NCBI GenBank assembly: GCA_001828645.1
Contig: MHZD01000224.1
Coordinates: 1-5,411 of the forward strand
Length of the DNA: 5,411 nt
Direction: 5' to 3'
Source of the DNA: Planctomycetes bacterium RIFOXYC2_FULL_41_27
Lineage (GTDB): Bacteria > Planctomycetota > Brocadiia > Brocadiales > Brocadiaceae
Shown here: positions 1 to 5,411 of the stretch, in pieces
How positions within the stretch are numbered: position 1 is the stretch's first letter
How the letters are laid out: every line of letters begins with the position of its first letter
Program-made: the position numbers and the translations under genes
Notes under the pieces: generated by a model
What the model saw: only the letters and a program-made list of their open reading frames with translations
Told to the model about the DNA's origin: nothing
Databases searched by the model: none

Positions 1-1
1 C

Positions 2-487
2 TTTCCACAAACGATGTTTATCTTATTTGCAGGGATACCTACGGCTATTGCAGGAGGCATCTGGCTTCAATACCTGTTTGGCTACAACTTCAGCGTTGCT
101 GTCTGGGTGGGTTTCATCTCCATCTTTGGCATTGTGGATGACGATTCTATTCTCATTACCACCTATATCAACGATTTGTTCGGTAAAAGAAAGATGAAAA
201 GTGCCCAGGATATCCGTGATACAATCCTGATGGCAGGCACCAGAAGGATACGGCCGTGTATGATGACGGCCGCCACCACGTTTATCGGCCTACTCCCCAT
301 CCTGTGGTCAACAGGCGCCGGCGCCGAGGTAGCCAAACCCATGGCGATTCCTTCTATTGGCGGTATGGCGATGGCGCTGGTCAGCGTCTTCATCATCCCT
401 TGCCTCAACGCCTGGCACAAAGAACACAAGTTAAAGAAGGCACTAAAGAAAGATCCTGGTGTTGCGGAGACGGGGATTATTGTATAG
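2..487 (+). CDS. C-terminal part of an RND heavy-metal efflux permease (CusA/CzcA-like), 5' truncated by window
   Basis: This is the last ~160 residues of an inner-membrane RND pump, which uses the proton gradient to export substrates through a tripartite complex with a periplasmic adaptor and an outer-membrane channel. The frame is open from base 2, before the first ATG at 14, so the gene starts outside the window; full-length family members have about 1,000-1,100 residues. Counting from that ATG, I see four hydrophobic segments at about 1-22, 26-52, 83-101 and 110-131. They match the final transmembrane helices of CusA: AGGIWL, the RIRP turn, IGLLPILWSTGAGAEV, and IPSIGGM followed by FIIP. 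A basic, Lys-rich cytoplasmic tail ends at TAG. Odd points: the helix that reads GVAAEFG in CusA reads GIVDDDS here, and the RPKAMT motif reads RPCMMT. These mark a divergent subfamily, so the exported substrate (metal or other) cannot be named. The family call is firm; specificity is unknown. Confidence 0.9.
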   Translation, partial: FPQTMFILFAGIPTAIAGGIWLQYLFGYNFSVAVWVGFISIFGIVDDDSILITTYINDLFGKRKMKSAQDIRDTILMAGTRRIRPCMMTAATTFIGLLPILWSTGAGAEVAKPMAIPSIGGMAMALVSVFIIPCLNAWHKEHKLKKALKKDPGVAETGIIV

Positions 488-492
488 TTCCT

Positions 493-548
493 AGCGCGGC
501 GAAGCCGCAACCAAGTCCCCCTTAAAAAAGGGGGATAAAGGGGGGTTG
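493..548. repeat. Composite palindromic repeat: GCGGC-GAA-GCCGC hairpin plus C5/G5 hairpin
   Basis: Two perfect hairpins sit six bases after the RND stop codon. The first is GCGGC (496-500), loop GAA, GCCGC (504-508). The second is CCCCCTT (517-523), loop AAAA, AAGGGGG (528-534), followed by GATAAA and a run of six G (540-545). The G-run could pair with the C-run in an alternative fold. Neither stem is followed by a T-run on the + strand, so a classical intrinsic terminator is not clear, though the stems could still end or protect the RND transcript. I recall similar C5/G5 palindromes scattered through planctomycete and other environmental genomes; that is memory, not a search result. Confidence 0.7.
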
Positions 549-680
549 TAAAATTTATGTGATAAAGGTATTGCATTGATAAGGTAACGTTGGATTGTAT
601 AGAATTGCCAAAAATTTGAGTTATCTATGGATTATCACATGAAGATAGAATATTCAAAGACCGTTCGTGACATTCAAAAT

Positions 681-716
681 TAAGGTTGGGTATCGCTTAC
701 GTTCAACCCAACCTTA
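681..716. repeat. Perfect 11 bp inverted repeat (GGTTGGGT-type palindromic element)
   Basis: TAAGGTTGGGT (681-691) is exactly the reverse complement of ACCCAACCTTA (706-716), with a 14-base loop at 692-705. The arm and its loop resemble the widespread GTTGGGTT...AACCCAAC palindromic repeats found in many copies between genes of diverse bacteria. No T-run follows. It lies about 190 bp beyond the RND stop and about 270 bp before the next gene, so it is more likely a dispersed repeat than an operator or a terminator. Confidence 0.75.
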
Positions 717-891
717 CTCAACTCAGCATAAGCAAAAGAGGATCAGCTGCCCATGCTAATACAGGTTTTGAAATTCAAGTAGCCCCATGTTATGATGCGA
801 TAATGTTAGCTTTTCTGTCATTATGGAGGCCTATTTGTTAGTTCTCCTTGATTATACACTGATTTTCTGGCTGAGTTAACCTGATAGTCAT

Positions 892-930
892 AAAGGTTTA
901 TTAAAAAGTATAAATACGGAAGAAACCTTT
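892..930. repeat. 8 bp inverted repeat upstream of the rubrerythrin-like gene
   Basis: AAAGGTTT (892-899) and AAACCTTT (923-930) are exact reverse complements with a 23-base AT-rich spacer. The right arm ends 59 bases before the start codon at 990, so the pair could lie in the promoter or 5' leader and act as a regulator site. Eight-base matches of this kind also arise by chance in AT-rich DNA, and no known operator consensus was recognised. Confidence 0.25.
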
Positions 931-978
931 GACGAGATAAGAAAAAAAGTCAAGAAATATATACCTTTGATAAAAAAC

Positions 979-984
979 AGGAGG
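979..984 (+). promoter_or_regulatory. Strong ribosome binding site (AGGAGG) for the rubrerythrin-like gene
   Basis: A full AGGAGG lies five bases before the ATG at 990. It fixes the start, because the same frame has no earlier ATG after the TGA at 930-932. Confidence 0.9.
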
Positions 985-989
985 CGAAC

Positions 990-1475
990 ATGGATATATA
1001 TGAATATGCAATGCAAATGGAAAAAGACGGCGAAACTTTCTACCGCGAATTAGCTGGCAAGGTTGACAATAAAGGACTCAAAAAAATACTCACCATGCTC
1101 GCAAATGCTGAAGTAATTCATTACAACGTCTTTTTGAAAATGAAGATGAATCAGGGAATCCATTTGACAGACACACCGATACTATCAAATGCAAAAAATA
1201 TCTTCACAAAGATGAAAGAAGAAAAAGATACGTTTGGTATCAACGTCTCGTATGTAGGATTATATAAGAAAGCCCAGGAAACAGAGAAAAAGAGCCAAAT
1301 ATTTTATTTAGAAAAAGCTGACGAAGTAAATATCCCATCCCAAAGGGAAATATTTTTAAAAATAGCAGAAGAGGAAAACAAACACTATTTCATCCTGGAA
1401 AACATCATCAATTTCGTTTCACGACCACAAACCTGGCTAGAAAATGCAGAGTGGTATCACCTGGAAGAATATTAA
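990..1475 (+). CDS. Rubrerythrin-like ferritin-family diiron protein (no rubredoxin domain)
   Basis: A complete 161-residue cytoplasmic protein with the rubrerythrin four-helix fold, probably a peroxide reductase or other diiron oxidoreductase. Two homologous halves each carry an early helix (MEKDGETFY, residues 10-18; TEKKSQIFY, 98-106) followed by an ExxH helix (EVIH, 41-44; ENKH, 129-132). The predicted iron ligands are therefore E11, E41, H44, E99, E129 and H132; all six are present, so the site looks intact. The C-terminus (SRPQTWLENAEWYHLEEY) is typical of this short subfamily. There is no CxxC pair and no cysteine at all, so the C-terminal rubredoxin domain of classical rubrerythrin is absent and electrons must come from a separate partner. 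No signal peptide or membrane segment is seen. The gene stands alone on its strand and converges on the PFOR gene. Peroxide or oxygen defence is inferred from the family; the physiological substrate is not shown by the sequence. Confidence 0.92.
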   Translation: MDIYEYAMQMEKDGETFYRELAGKVDNKGLKKILTMLANAEVIHYNVFLKMKMNQGIHLTDTPILSNAKNIFTKMKEEKDTFGINVSYVGLYKKAQETEKKSQIFYLEKADEVNIPSQREIFLKIAEEENKHYFILENIINFVSRPQTWLENAEWYHLEEY

Positions 1476-1488
1476 TCACAGCGCCCCA

Positions 1489-1507
1489 CGCACCTATAAA
1501 GGGTGCG
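1489..1507. terminator. Possible terminator hairpin between convergent genes
   Basis: CGCACC (1489-1494) pairs perfectly with GGTGCG (1502-1507) around a 7-base loop, starting 14 bases after the rubrerythrin-like stop. Its position suits transcript termination or 3'-end protection for that gene. The tail on the + strand is only weakly T-rich (AAATTTT a few bases on), so intrinsic termination is uncertain. Confidence 0.35.
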
Positions 1508-1597
1508 GCTACTAAATTTTCGTACCAGAAGTTTTTCTTCAATAGCCTGCTGAGCCTGAATTTGCTCTTTTGTCGCTCCTTTTCTTTAAGTCTCAAG

Positions 1598-1618
1598 TCG
1601 TACTTCGTAAATCGTAAA
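1598..1618. repeat. Three tandem TCGTANN heptamers
   Basis: TCGTACT, TCGTAAA and TCGTAAA follow each other without a gap. Short heptamer arrays based on TCGTAAA (reverse TTTACGA) are found dispersed between genes in several environmental bacterial lineages. This one is too short to be called a functional element and may be a remnant. Confidence 0.5.
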
Positions 1619-1753
1619 TTTTGTCATACTTATTGTTGTGCACTATGAGGAAGAATGAGAAGAAAAATGCTCCGGTATTCATTGCTATAAGGATTCAGAT
1701 CGATAGCCCGCATCTTTTCATGATACTACACCACCAATCAATACCTTACAGCA

Positions 1754-1775
1754 CTCTCCGTGCCTTTGTGGTTTT
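1754..1775. repeat. Fragment resembling a CGTGCCTTTGTGGT dispersed repeat
   Basis: CTCCGTGCCTTTGTGGTTTT lies eight bases past the 3' end of the PFOR gene. It resembles the common intergenic repeat unit that reads like CTTCGTGCCTTTGTGGT in many bacterial genomes. Only one partial unit is present. The resemblance is from memory. Confidence 0.35.
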
Positions 1776-1783
1776 CAAACATT

Positions 1784-4700
1784 TTAAGGAGCCCACGCTG
1801 CCAGATGCTTGAGCAATTTCCATCTCCTCTGTATCTGAGCTTCAGCCTGCTTCGCCAGCGCTGCCGCAACTTCCGGATTGCTTACCCTCAGTACCCGGTA
1901 ACGGTTTTCGTTATAGGCATACTCCTCAAAAGAAATGGATGGATCCTTGCTATCAATAATGAGCGGGTTCTTGCCCTGGGCTTCAAGTTCGGGATTATAG
2001 CGGTAAAGAGGCCAGTAACCACAGGCCACTGCCTTTTTCTGTTCCTCAATTCCCTTGCTCATATCGATGCCTTGTGCTATGCAGGTTGAATAGGCAATAA
2101 TTAATGCAGGGCCATTATATGCCTCAGCCTCAGAGATTGCGCGTACCGTCTGAGCAGGATTTGCCCCGAAGGCGATTTGAGCAATATACACATTACCATA
2201 CGTTGCCATCATCATGCCCATATTTTTTTTCGGTGTCCTTTTACCACCTGCCGCAAACGGGGCAACGGCCCCTAACGGTGTCGCCTTGGACATCTGACCG
2301 CCAGTATTTGAATAGACTTCAGTATCCATAATCAGGAGCTTCATATTCTCACCCGATGCCAGTACATGGTCAACACCACCATACCCAATATCATAACCCC
2401 ATCCATCGCCTCCAATCGCCCATACAGATTTCTTCACCAGGTAATCAGCAAGAGAAAGCAGGCTCTTAGCCTCAACTGAATTATCTTGCGATAATCTCTT
2501 TTTCACTTTTTCAACACGAATCCTCTGTGTATCGATGCCTTCTTGTGTAGACTGATCGGCATTTTTTAATGAATCAAAGAGTTCTTTTGCATCTGCATAT
2601 GAAGGATTTTTCGAAAGCTTATCCAGTAATTCGATTGCCTGTGTGTAAAACCTGTCCACAGTCTGTCTCATGCCAAGACCAAATTCGGCCGTATCCTCAA
2701 ACAAGGAGTTCGACCACGCCGGGCCCCGGCCATCATCCCTCTTTGTATATGGTGTAGTGGGTAGATTTCCACCATAAATAGAAGAACACCCTGTAGAATT
2801 CGCAATGAGCAAACGATCACCAAACAATTGTGTCAGTAACTTTATGTAGGGAGTTTCACCACACCCTGCGCATGCACTGGAATACTCAAATAGTGGTTTC
2901 ACAAACTGACTCCCTTTAACCGTCTTAACGTTAAACTTCGTAGGATCGGTTTCAGGCAAACTGAGAAAGAAATTGTAATTTTCTGCCTCCTCATGACGTA
3001 ACGGTTCCTGGAGTCTCATATTGATAGCCTTAAAATCCGGGATCTTCTTCCCTTCGGCATCTTTCTTCTGTCCAGGACAATTGTAGACACAAGAACCACA
3101 GCCGGTGCAGTCTTCAGGCGCTACCTGAACGGTAAATTTCATTCCTTTCAGTTCTTTGCCCGCTGCATCAATGGATTTAAAATTGGGTGGCGCATCCTTT
3201 AGCAATGACGGATCATAAGCCTTTATCCTGATCGTTGCGTGCGGGCAGACAAATGAGCATTGGCCGCATTGTATACAGATATCAGGCTCCCAAATAGGAA
3301 TATAAACTCCGATGTTCCTTTTCTCATATTGAGTAGTCCCCGTTGGCCAGGTGCCATCAGCGGGTATTGCTGAAACTGGTAAGGTATCCCCCTTGTCCGC
3401 AATCATCCTGGCCGTCACTTTCTTGACAAATTCGGGCGCATCTTCAGGTACAGGCGGCCGCATCCTGATCTTGCTGGTAACCTTATCAGTCACCTTCACC
3501 TCAACAATATTTTGCAATGCCTTATCAACGGCGGCGTAGTTTAACTTAACGACTTCTTCACCCTTCTTTATATAGGTCTTTTTAATCTCGGTCTTAATCG
3601 CCTTAATAGCATCGTCTTTTGGAATAATACCAGAAATTACAAAAAAGGCGGTCTGCATGATCATATTTATCCTTGAACCCAGCCCGAGCTCGTCAGCGAG
3701 TGAAATTGCGTCGATGATATAAAACTTCATCTTTTTATCGATAAGCTGCTGCTGTACCTCAACGGGCAAGGTATCCCACACCTCGTCCTTTTTCCGTGAG
3801 GTGGCGAGGAGAAATGTTGCACCTTCCTCTGCGTGGGACAACATATCAATTTTTTCCAGGAAGGCGGGATTATGACAGGCAATAAAATTACCTTTTGAAA
3901 CGAGATACGGTTTAAATATCTTTTCCTTACCAAAACGGAGGTGAGATACGGTAGTTGAACCAGATTTTTTTGAGTCATAAACAAAGTACCCCTGTGCGTA
4001 ATTATCTGTTTCACTCCCAATAATTTTAATAGTATTTTTATTCGCTCCAACAGTACCGTCAGCGCCCAACCCATAAAATAGCGCACGAAATTCTCCACGT
4101 CCTTCTGTTGTATATGACTCATCGTACGCAAGGCTGGTACCTGTAACATCATCGTTGATGCCTATCGTGAAATGGTTTTTTGGTTTGCTGAGTGAGATAT
4201 TGTCAAATACCGCCTTTACCATAGCTGGAGTGAAATCTTTTGAGCCAAGACCATAACGGCCTCCGACAATTTTAGGATAATCTTTAAATTTGACAGTCCC
4301 CTTTTCCATTGCCTCACCGATGGCAGTCCTGACGTCAAGATATAATGGTTCACCGATCGCGCCGGGTTCCTTGGTGCGGTCAAGGACGGCAATTGATTTG
4401 ACACTCTTTGGTAGACTTTCAACAAAGTCATCAATATCGAATGGCCTGAAGAGCCTTACCTGAACCAGTCCCAATTTCTCCCCTTTTGCATTAAGGACAC
4501 TAATTGTATTTAAGATTGTCTCTCCTGATGACCCCATGGTCACGATAATCCTTTCAGCATTGGGATCGCCAACGTAGTCATAAAGTTTATATTGCCGTCC
4601 AATGATACTGGCAAATTTATCCATCATCTTCTGTACGATACCCGGGGTTGCATTGTAATATTTGTTTATCGTTTCTCTTCCCTGGAAATACACATCAGGA

Positions 4701-5362
4701 TTCTGTGCAGTACCACGTATGTATGGATTATCAGGGGTGAGCCCCCTCTTACGGTGAGCTATAACAAGGTTGTTGTCAATCATTGCACACATATCATCAA
4801 AAGTTACCTCTTCAATCTTCTGGACCTCATGGGATGTCCTGAAACCATCGAAGAAGTGCAGAAACGGCACTCTGGATTCAAGGGTGGCCGCATGTGCAAT
4901 CAGGGCAAAATCCATCGCCTCCTGGACATTTTGGGAGCACAACATGGCAAAACCGGTAGCCCTTGCAGCCATCACATCTGAGTGATCTCCAAATATCGAC
5001 AATCCCTGACATGCCAGGGATCGGGCGGTTATATGAAAGACTGTGGGTGTCAGTTCACCTGCGATCTTGTACATGTTTGGGATGAGTAACAGCAGTCCTT
5101 GAGAGGCTGAAATCGTGGTAGCCAGGGCACCGGTGGTAAGGGAGCCGTGCACTGCCCCTGCAACGCCTGCCTCAGACTGCATCTGGCTAACCTTTGGCAC
5201 CGTCCCCCATATATTCACCTGCCCTGCCGCTGACTTCGCATCGCAAATCTCTGCAATGGGTGATGAAGGGGTAATGGGATAAATCGTGATAATTTCATTT
5301 GTGGCATGCACCACATGCGCGCATGCCGTACAGCCATCGACTGTTATCATCCTGCGACTCAT
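1784..5362 (-). CDS. nifJ: Pyruvate:ferredoxin (flavodoxin) oxidoreductase, single-chain PFOR
   Basis: A complete 1192-residue homodimer-type PFOR, which interconverts pyruvate + CoA and acetyl-CoA + CO2 using thiamine diphosphate (TPP) and three [4Fe-4S] clusters, with ferredoxin as partner. Domains in order: N-terminal pyruvate/TPP domain (~1-255) with YPITPSS (T31), QSEAG (E64) and ITARS (R114), matching the active-site residues known from Desulfovibrio africanus PFOR; domain II (~256-410); gamma-type domain (~415-630); 2x[4Fe-4S] ferredoxin domain with C696/C699/C702/C706 and C752/C755/C758/C762; TPP domain (~790-1190) with GDGWGYDIG (984-993) and DTEVYSNTGGQ (1013-1023). Proximal-cluster cysteines are C831, C834, C859 and C1094. 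Length is typical, and there is no long C-terminal extension like that of the D. africanus enzyme. The start is fixed by AAGGAG six bases upstream. Expected to be cytoplasmic and oxygen-sensitive. In an acetyl-CoA-pathway autotroph it would make pyruvate; in a fermenter it would oxidise it. The direction is not visible here. An unusual C11 forms CTAC with C14. Confidence 0.97.
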   Translation of the reverse strand: MSRRMITVDGCTACAHVVHATNEIITIYPITPSSPIAEICDAKSAAGQVNIWGTVPKVSQMQSEAGVAGAVHGSLTTGALATTISASQGLLLLIPNMYKIAGELTPTVFHITARSLACQGLSIFGDHSDVMAARATGFAMLCSQNVQEAMDFALIAHAATLESRVPFLHFFDGFRTSHEVQKIEEVTFDDMCAMIDNNLVIAHRKRGLTPDNPYIRGTAQNPDVYFQGRETINKYYNATPGIVQKMMDKFASIIGRQYKLYDYVGDPNAERIIVTMGSSGETILNTISVLNAKGEKLGLVQVRLFRPFDIDDFVESLPKSVKSIAVLDRTKEPGAIGEPLYLDVRTAIGEAMEKGTVKFKDYPKIVGGRYGLGSKDFTPAMVKAVFDNISLSKPKNHFTIGINDDVTGTSLAYDESYTTEGRGEFRALFYGLGADGTVGANKNTIKIIGSETDNYAQGYFVYDSKKSGSTTVSHLRFGKEKIFKPYLVSKGNFIACHNPAFLEKIDMLSHAEEGATFLLATSRKKDEVWDTLPVEVQQQLIDKKMKFYIIDAISLADELGLGSRINMIMQTAFFVISGIIPKDDAIKAIKTEIKKTYIKKGEEVVKLNYAAVDKALQNIVEVKVTDKVTSKIRMRPPVPEDAPEFVKKVTARMIADKGDTLPVSAIPADGTWPTGTTQYEKRNIGVYIPIWEPDICIQCGQCSFVCPHATIRIKAYDPSLLKDAPPNFKSIDAAGKELKGMKFTVQVAPEDCTGCGSCVYNCPGQKKDAEGKKIPDFKAINMRLQEPLRHEEAENYNFFLSLPETDPTKFNVKTVKGSQFVKPLFEYSSACAGCGETPYIKLLTQLFGDRLLIANSTGCSSIYGGNLPTTPYTKRDDGRGPAWSNSLFEDTAEFGLGMRQTVDRFYTQAIELLDKLSKNPSYADAKELFDSLKNADQSTQEGIDTQRIRVEKVKKRLSQDNSVEAKSLLSLADYLVKKSVWAIGGDGWGYDIGYGGVDHVLASGENMKLLIMDTEVYSNTGGQMSKATPLGAVAPFAAGGKRTPKKNMGMMMATYGNVYIAQIAFGANPAQTVRAISEAEAYNGPALIIAYSTCIAQGIDMSKGIEEQKKAVACGYWPLYRYNPELEAQGKNPLIIDSKDPSISFEEYAYNENRYRVLRVSNPEVAAALAKQAEAQIQRRWKLLKHLAAWAP

Positions 5363-5368
5363 TTCTTT

Positions 5369-5374
5369 CTCCTT
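5369..5374 (-). promoter_or_regulatory. nifJ: Ribosome binding site (AAGGAG) for nifJ
   Basis: Read on the - strand, AAGGAG lies six bases before the ATG at 5362-5360 and supports that start. Only 37 more bases of leader remain before the window edge. A TGATAAT stretch in it could be a -10 element, but the matching -35 position is out of view or absent, so no promoter is called. Confidence 0.88.
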
Positions 5375-5411
5375 ATTGTTTTCAATGCATTATCAAAAAC
5401 GTAACCACCAG

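Larger units (their letters stand above)
488..989. other. Intergenic region with repeat elements, no convincing gene
   Basis: This 502 bp gap separates the RND gene from the rubrerythrin-like gene. It holds a composite palindromic element right after the RND stop (493-548), a perfect 11 bp inverted repeat (681-716) and an 8 bp inverted repeat (892-930). The only frame with any coding look is +, 796 to about 985, broken by TAA at 877-879 and without a Shine-Dalgarno; it may be gene debris. I could not pick a sigma-70-type promoter for the rubrerythrin-like gene with sensible -35/-10 spacing, although its promoter most likely lies here. Confidence 0.7.
1476..1783. other. Convergent intergenic region with hairpin and repeat fragments, no gene
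   Basis: This 308 bp gap is downstream of both flanking genes. It contains a 6 bp GC-rich hairpin just after the rubrerythrin-like stop, a reverse-strand open stretch with no start codon (1472-1585), three tandem TCGTANN heptamers (1598-1618) and a fragment resembling a dispersed repeat (1754-1775). Short frames in it lack ribosome sites and family resemblance. No clear T-tailed terminator for the PFOR gene was found. Confidence 0.7.

Noticed and set aside
314..325. GGCGCCGGCGCC palindrome inside the RND gene
   Set aside because: It encodes the conserved Gly-Ala-Gly-Ala motif with GC-rich codons; no separate function is needed.
163..576. 137-codon open frame on the - strand across the RND 3' end
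   Set aside because: It is antisense to a clearly recognisable RND C-terminus, and its first part is just translated C5/G5 repeat (PLYPPFLRGTW).
823..879. 18-codon hydrophobic + frame (MEAYLLVLLDYTLIFWLS)
   Set aside because: There is no ribosome binding site before the ATG, and such short hydrophobic frames are common in AT-rich spacers.
1408..1596. 62-codon - strand frame starting MRLKEKERQKS
   Set aside because: It overlaps the end of the diiron protein gene antisense, has no ribosome site, and its composition reflects an A-rich, repeat-bearing spacer.
1760..2089. 109-codon + frame across the nifJ 3' end
   Set aside because: It is antisense to conserved PFOR sequence, with no Shine-Dalgarno and no family resemblance.
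3727..4152. 141-codon - strand frame inside nifJ
   Set aside because: It is in a different frame inside the PFOR gamma-type domain; the nifJ frame is unbroken and conserved there.
4592..4981. 129-codon + frame antisense to the N-terminal third of nifJ
   Set aside because: It is a shadow of the highly conserved PFOR frame and has no supporting start signal.
5002..5021. ATCCCTG/CAGGGAT inverted repeat inside nifJ
   Set aside because: It lies in codons for the conserved SLACQGLS stretch just after R114, so it is most simply explained by the protein sequence.

Overview
The window holds two complete genes and one truncated gene, separated by intergenic DNA rich in repeat remnants. Left to right: (1) the 3' end of a heavy-metal-type RND efflux pump permease (CusA/CzcA-like) on the + strand, cut by the window edge; (2) about 500 bp without a convincing gene, containing two palindromic repeat elements and a few decayed-looking open stretches; (3) a complete rubrerythrin-like diiron protein on the + strand; (4) a 308 bp gap between convergent genes, containing a hairpin and further repeat fragments; (5) a complete single-chain pyruvate:ferredoxin oxidoreductase (nifJ type, 1192 residues) on the - strand, with a strong Shine-Dalgarno close to the right edge.

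The organism is an anaerobe or a low-oxygen specialist: an oxygen-sensitive PFOR with eight ferredoxin-type cysteines sits beside a rubrerythrin-family protein of the kind used against peroxide in anaerobes. Base composition is moderate and slightly AT-rich. The intergenic repeats (a C5/G5 palindrome, a GGTTGGGT palindrome, TCGTAAA heptamers and a fragment like CGTGCCTTTGTGGT) remind me of anammox planctomycete genomes (Brocadia/Kuenenia lineage). That placement is an impression from pattern memory and not proof; similar repeats occur in other environmental lineages.

PFOR interconverts pyruvate and acetyl-CoA with ferredoxin. In an acetyl-CoA-pathway autotroph it would carry carbon from acetyl-CoA to pyruvate. 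The diiron protein could protect such oxygen-labile enzymes, but the two genes are convergent, so they are not an operon and the functional link is only inferred. The RND fragment belongs to a separate upstream transcription unit. I see no CRISPR array, tRNA, rRNA, intact insertion sequence or new multi-gene system here. The most notable points are a changed proton-relay region in the RND permease, an extra cysteine near the PFOR N-terminus, and the density of different repeat families in the gaps.
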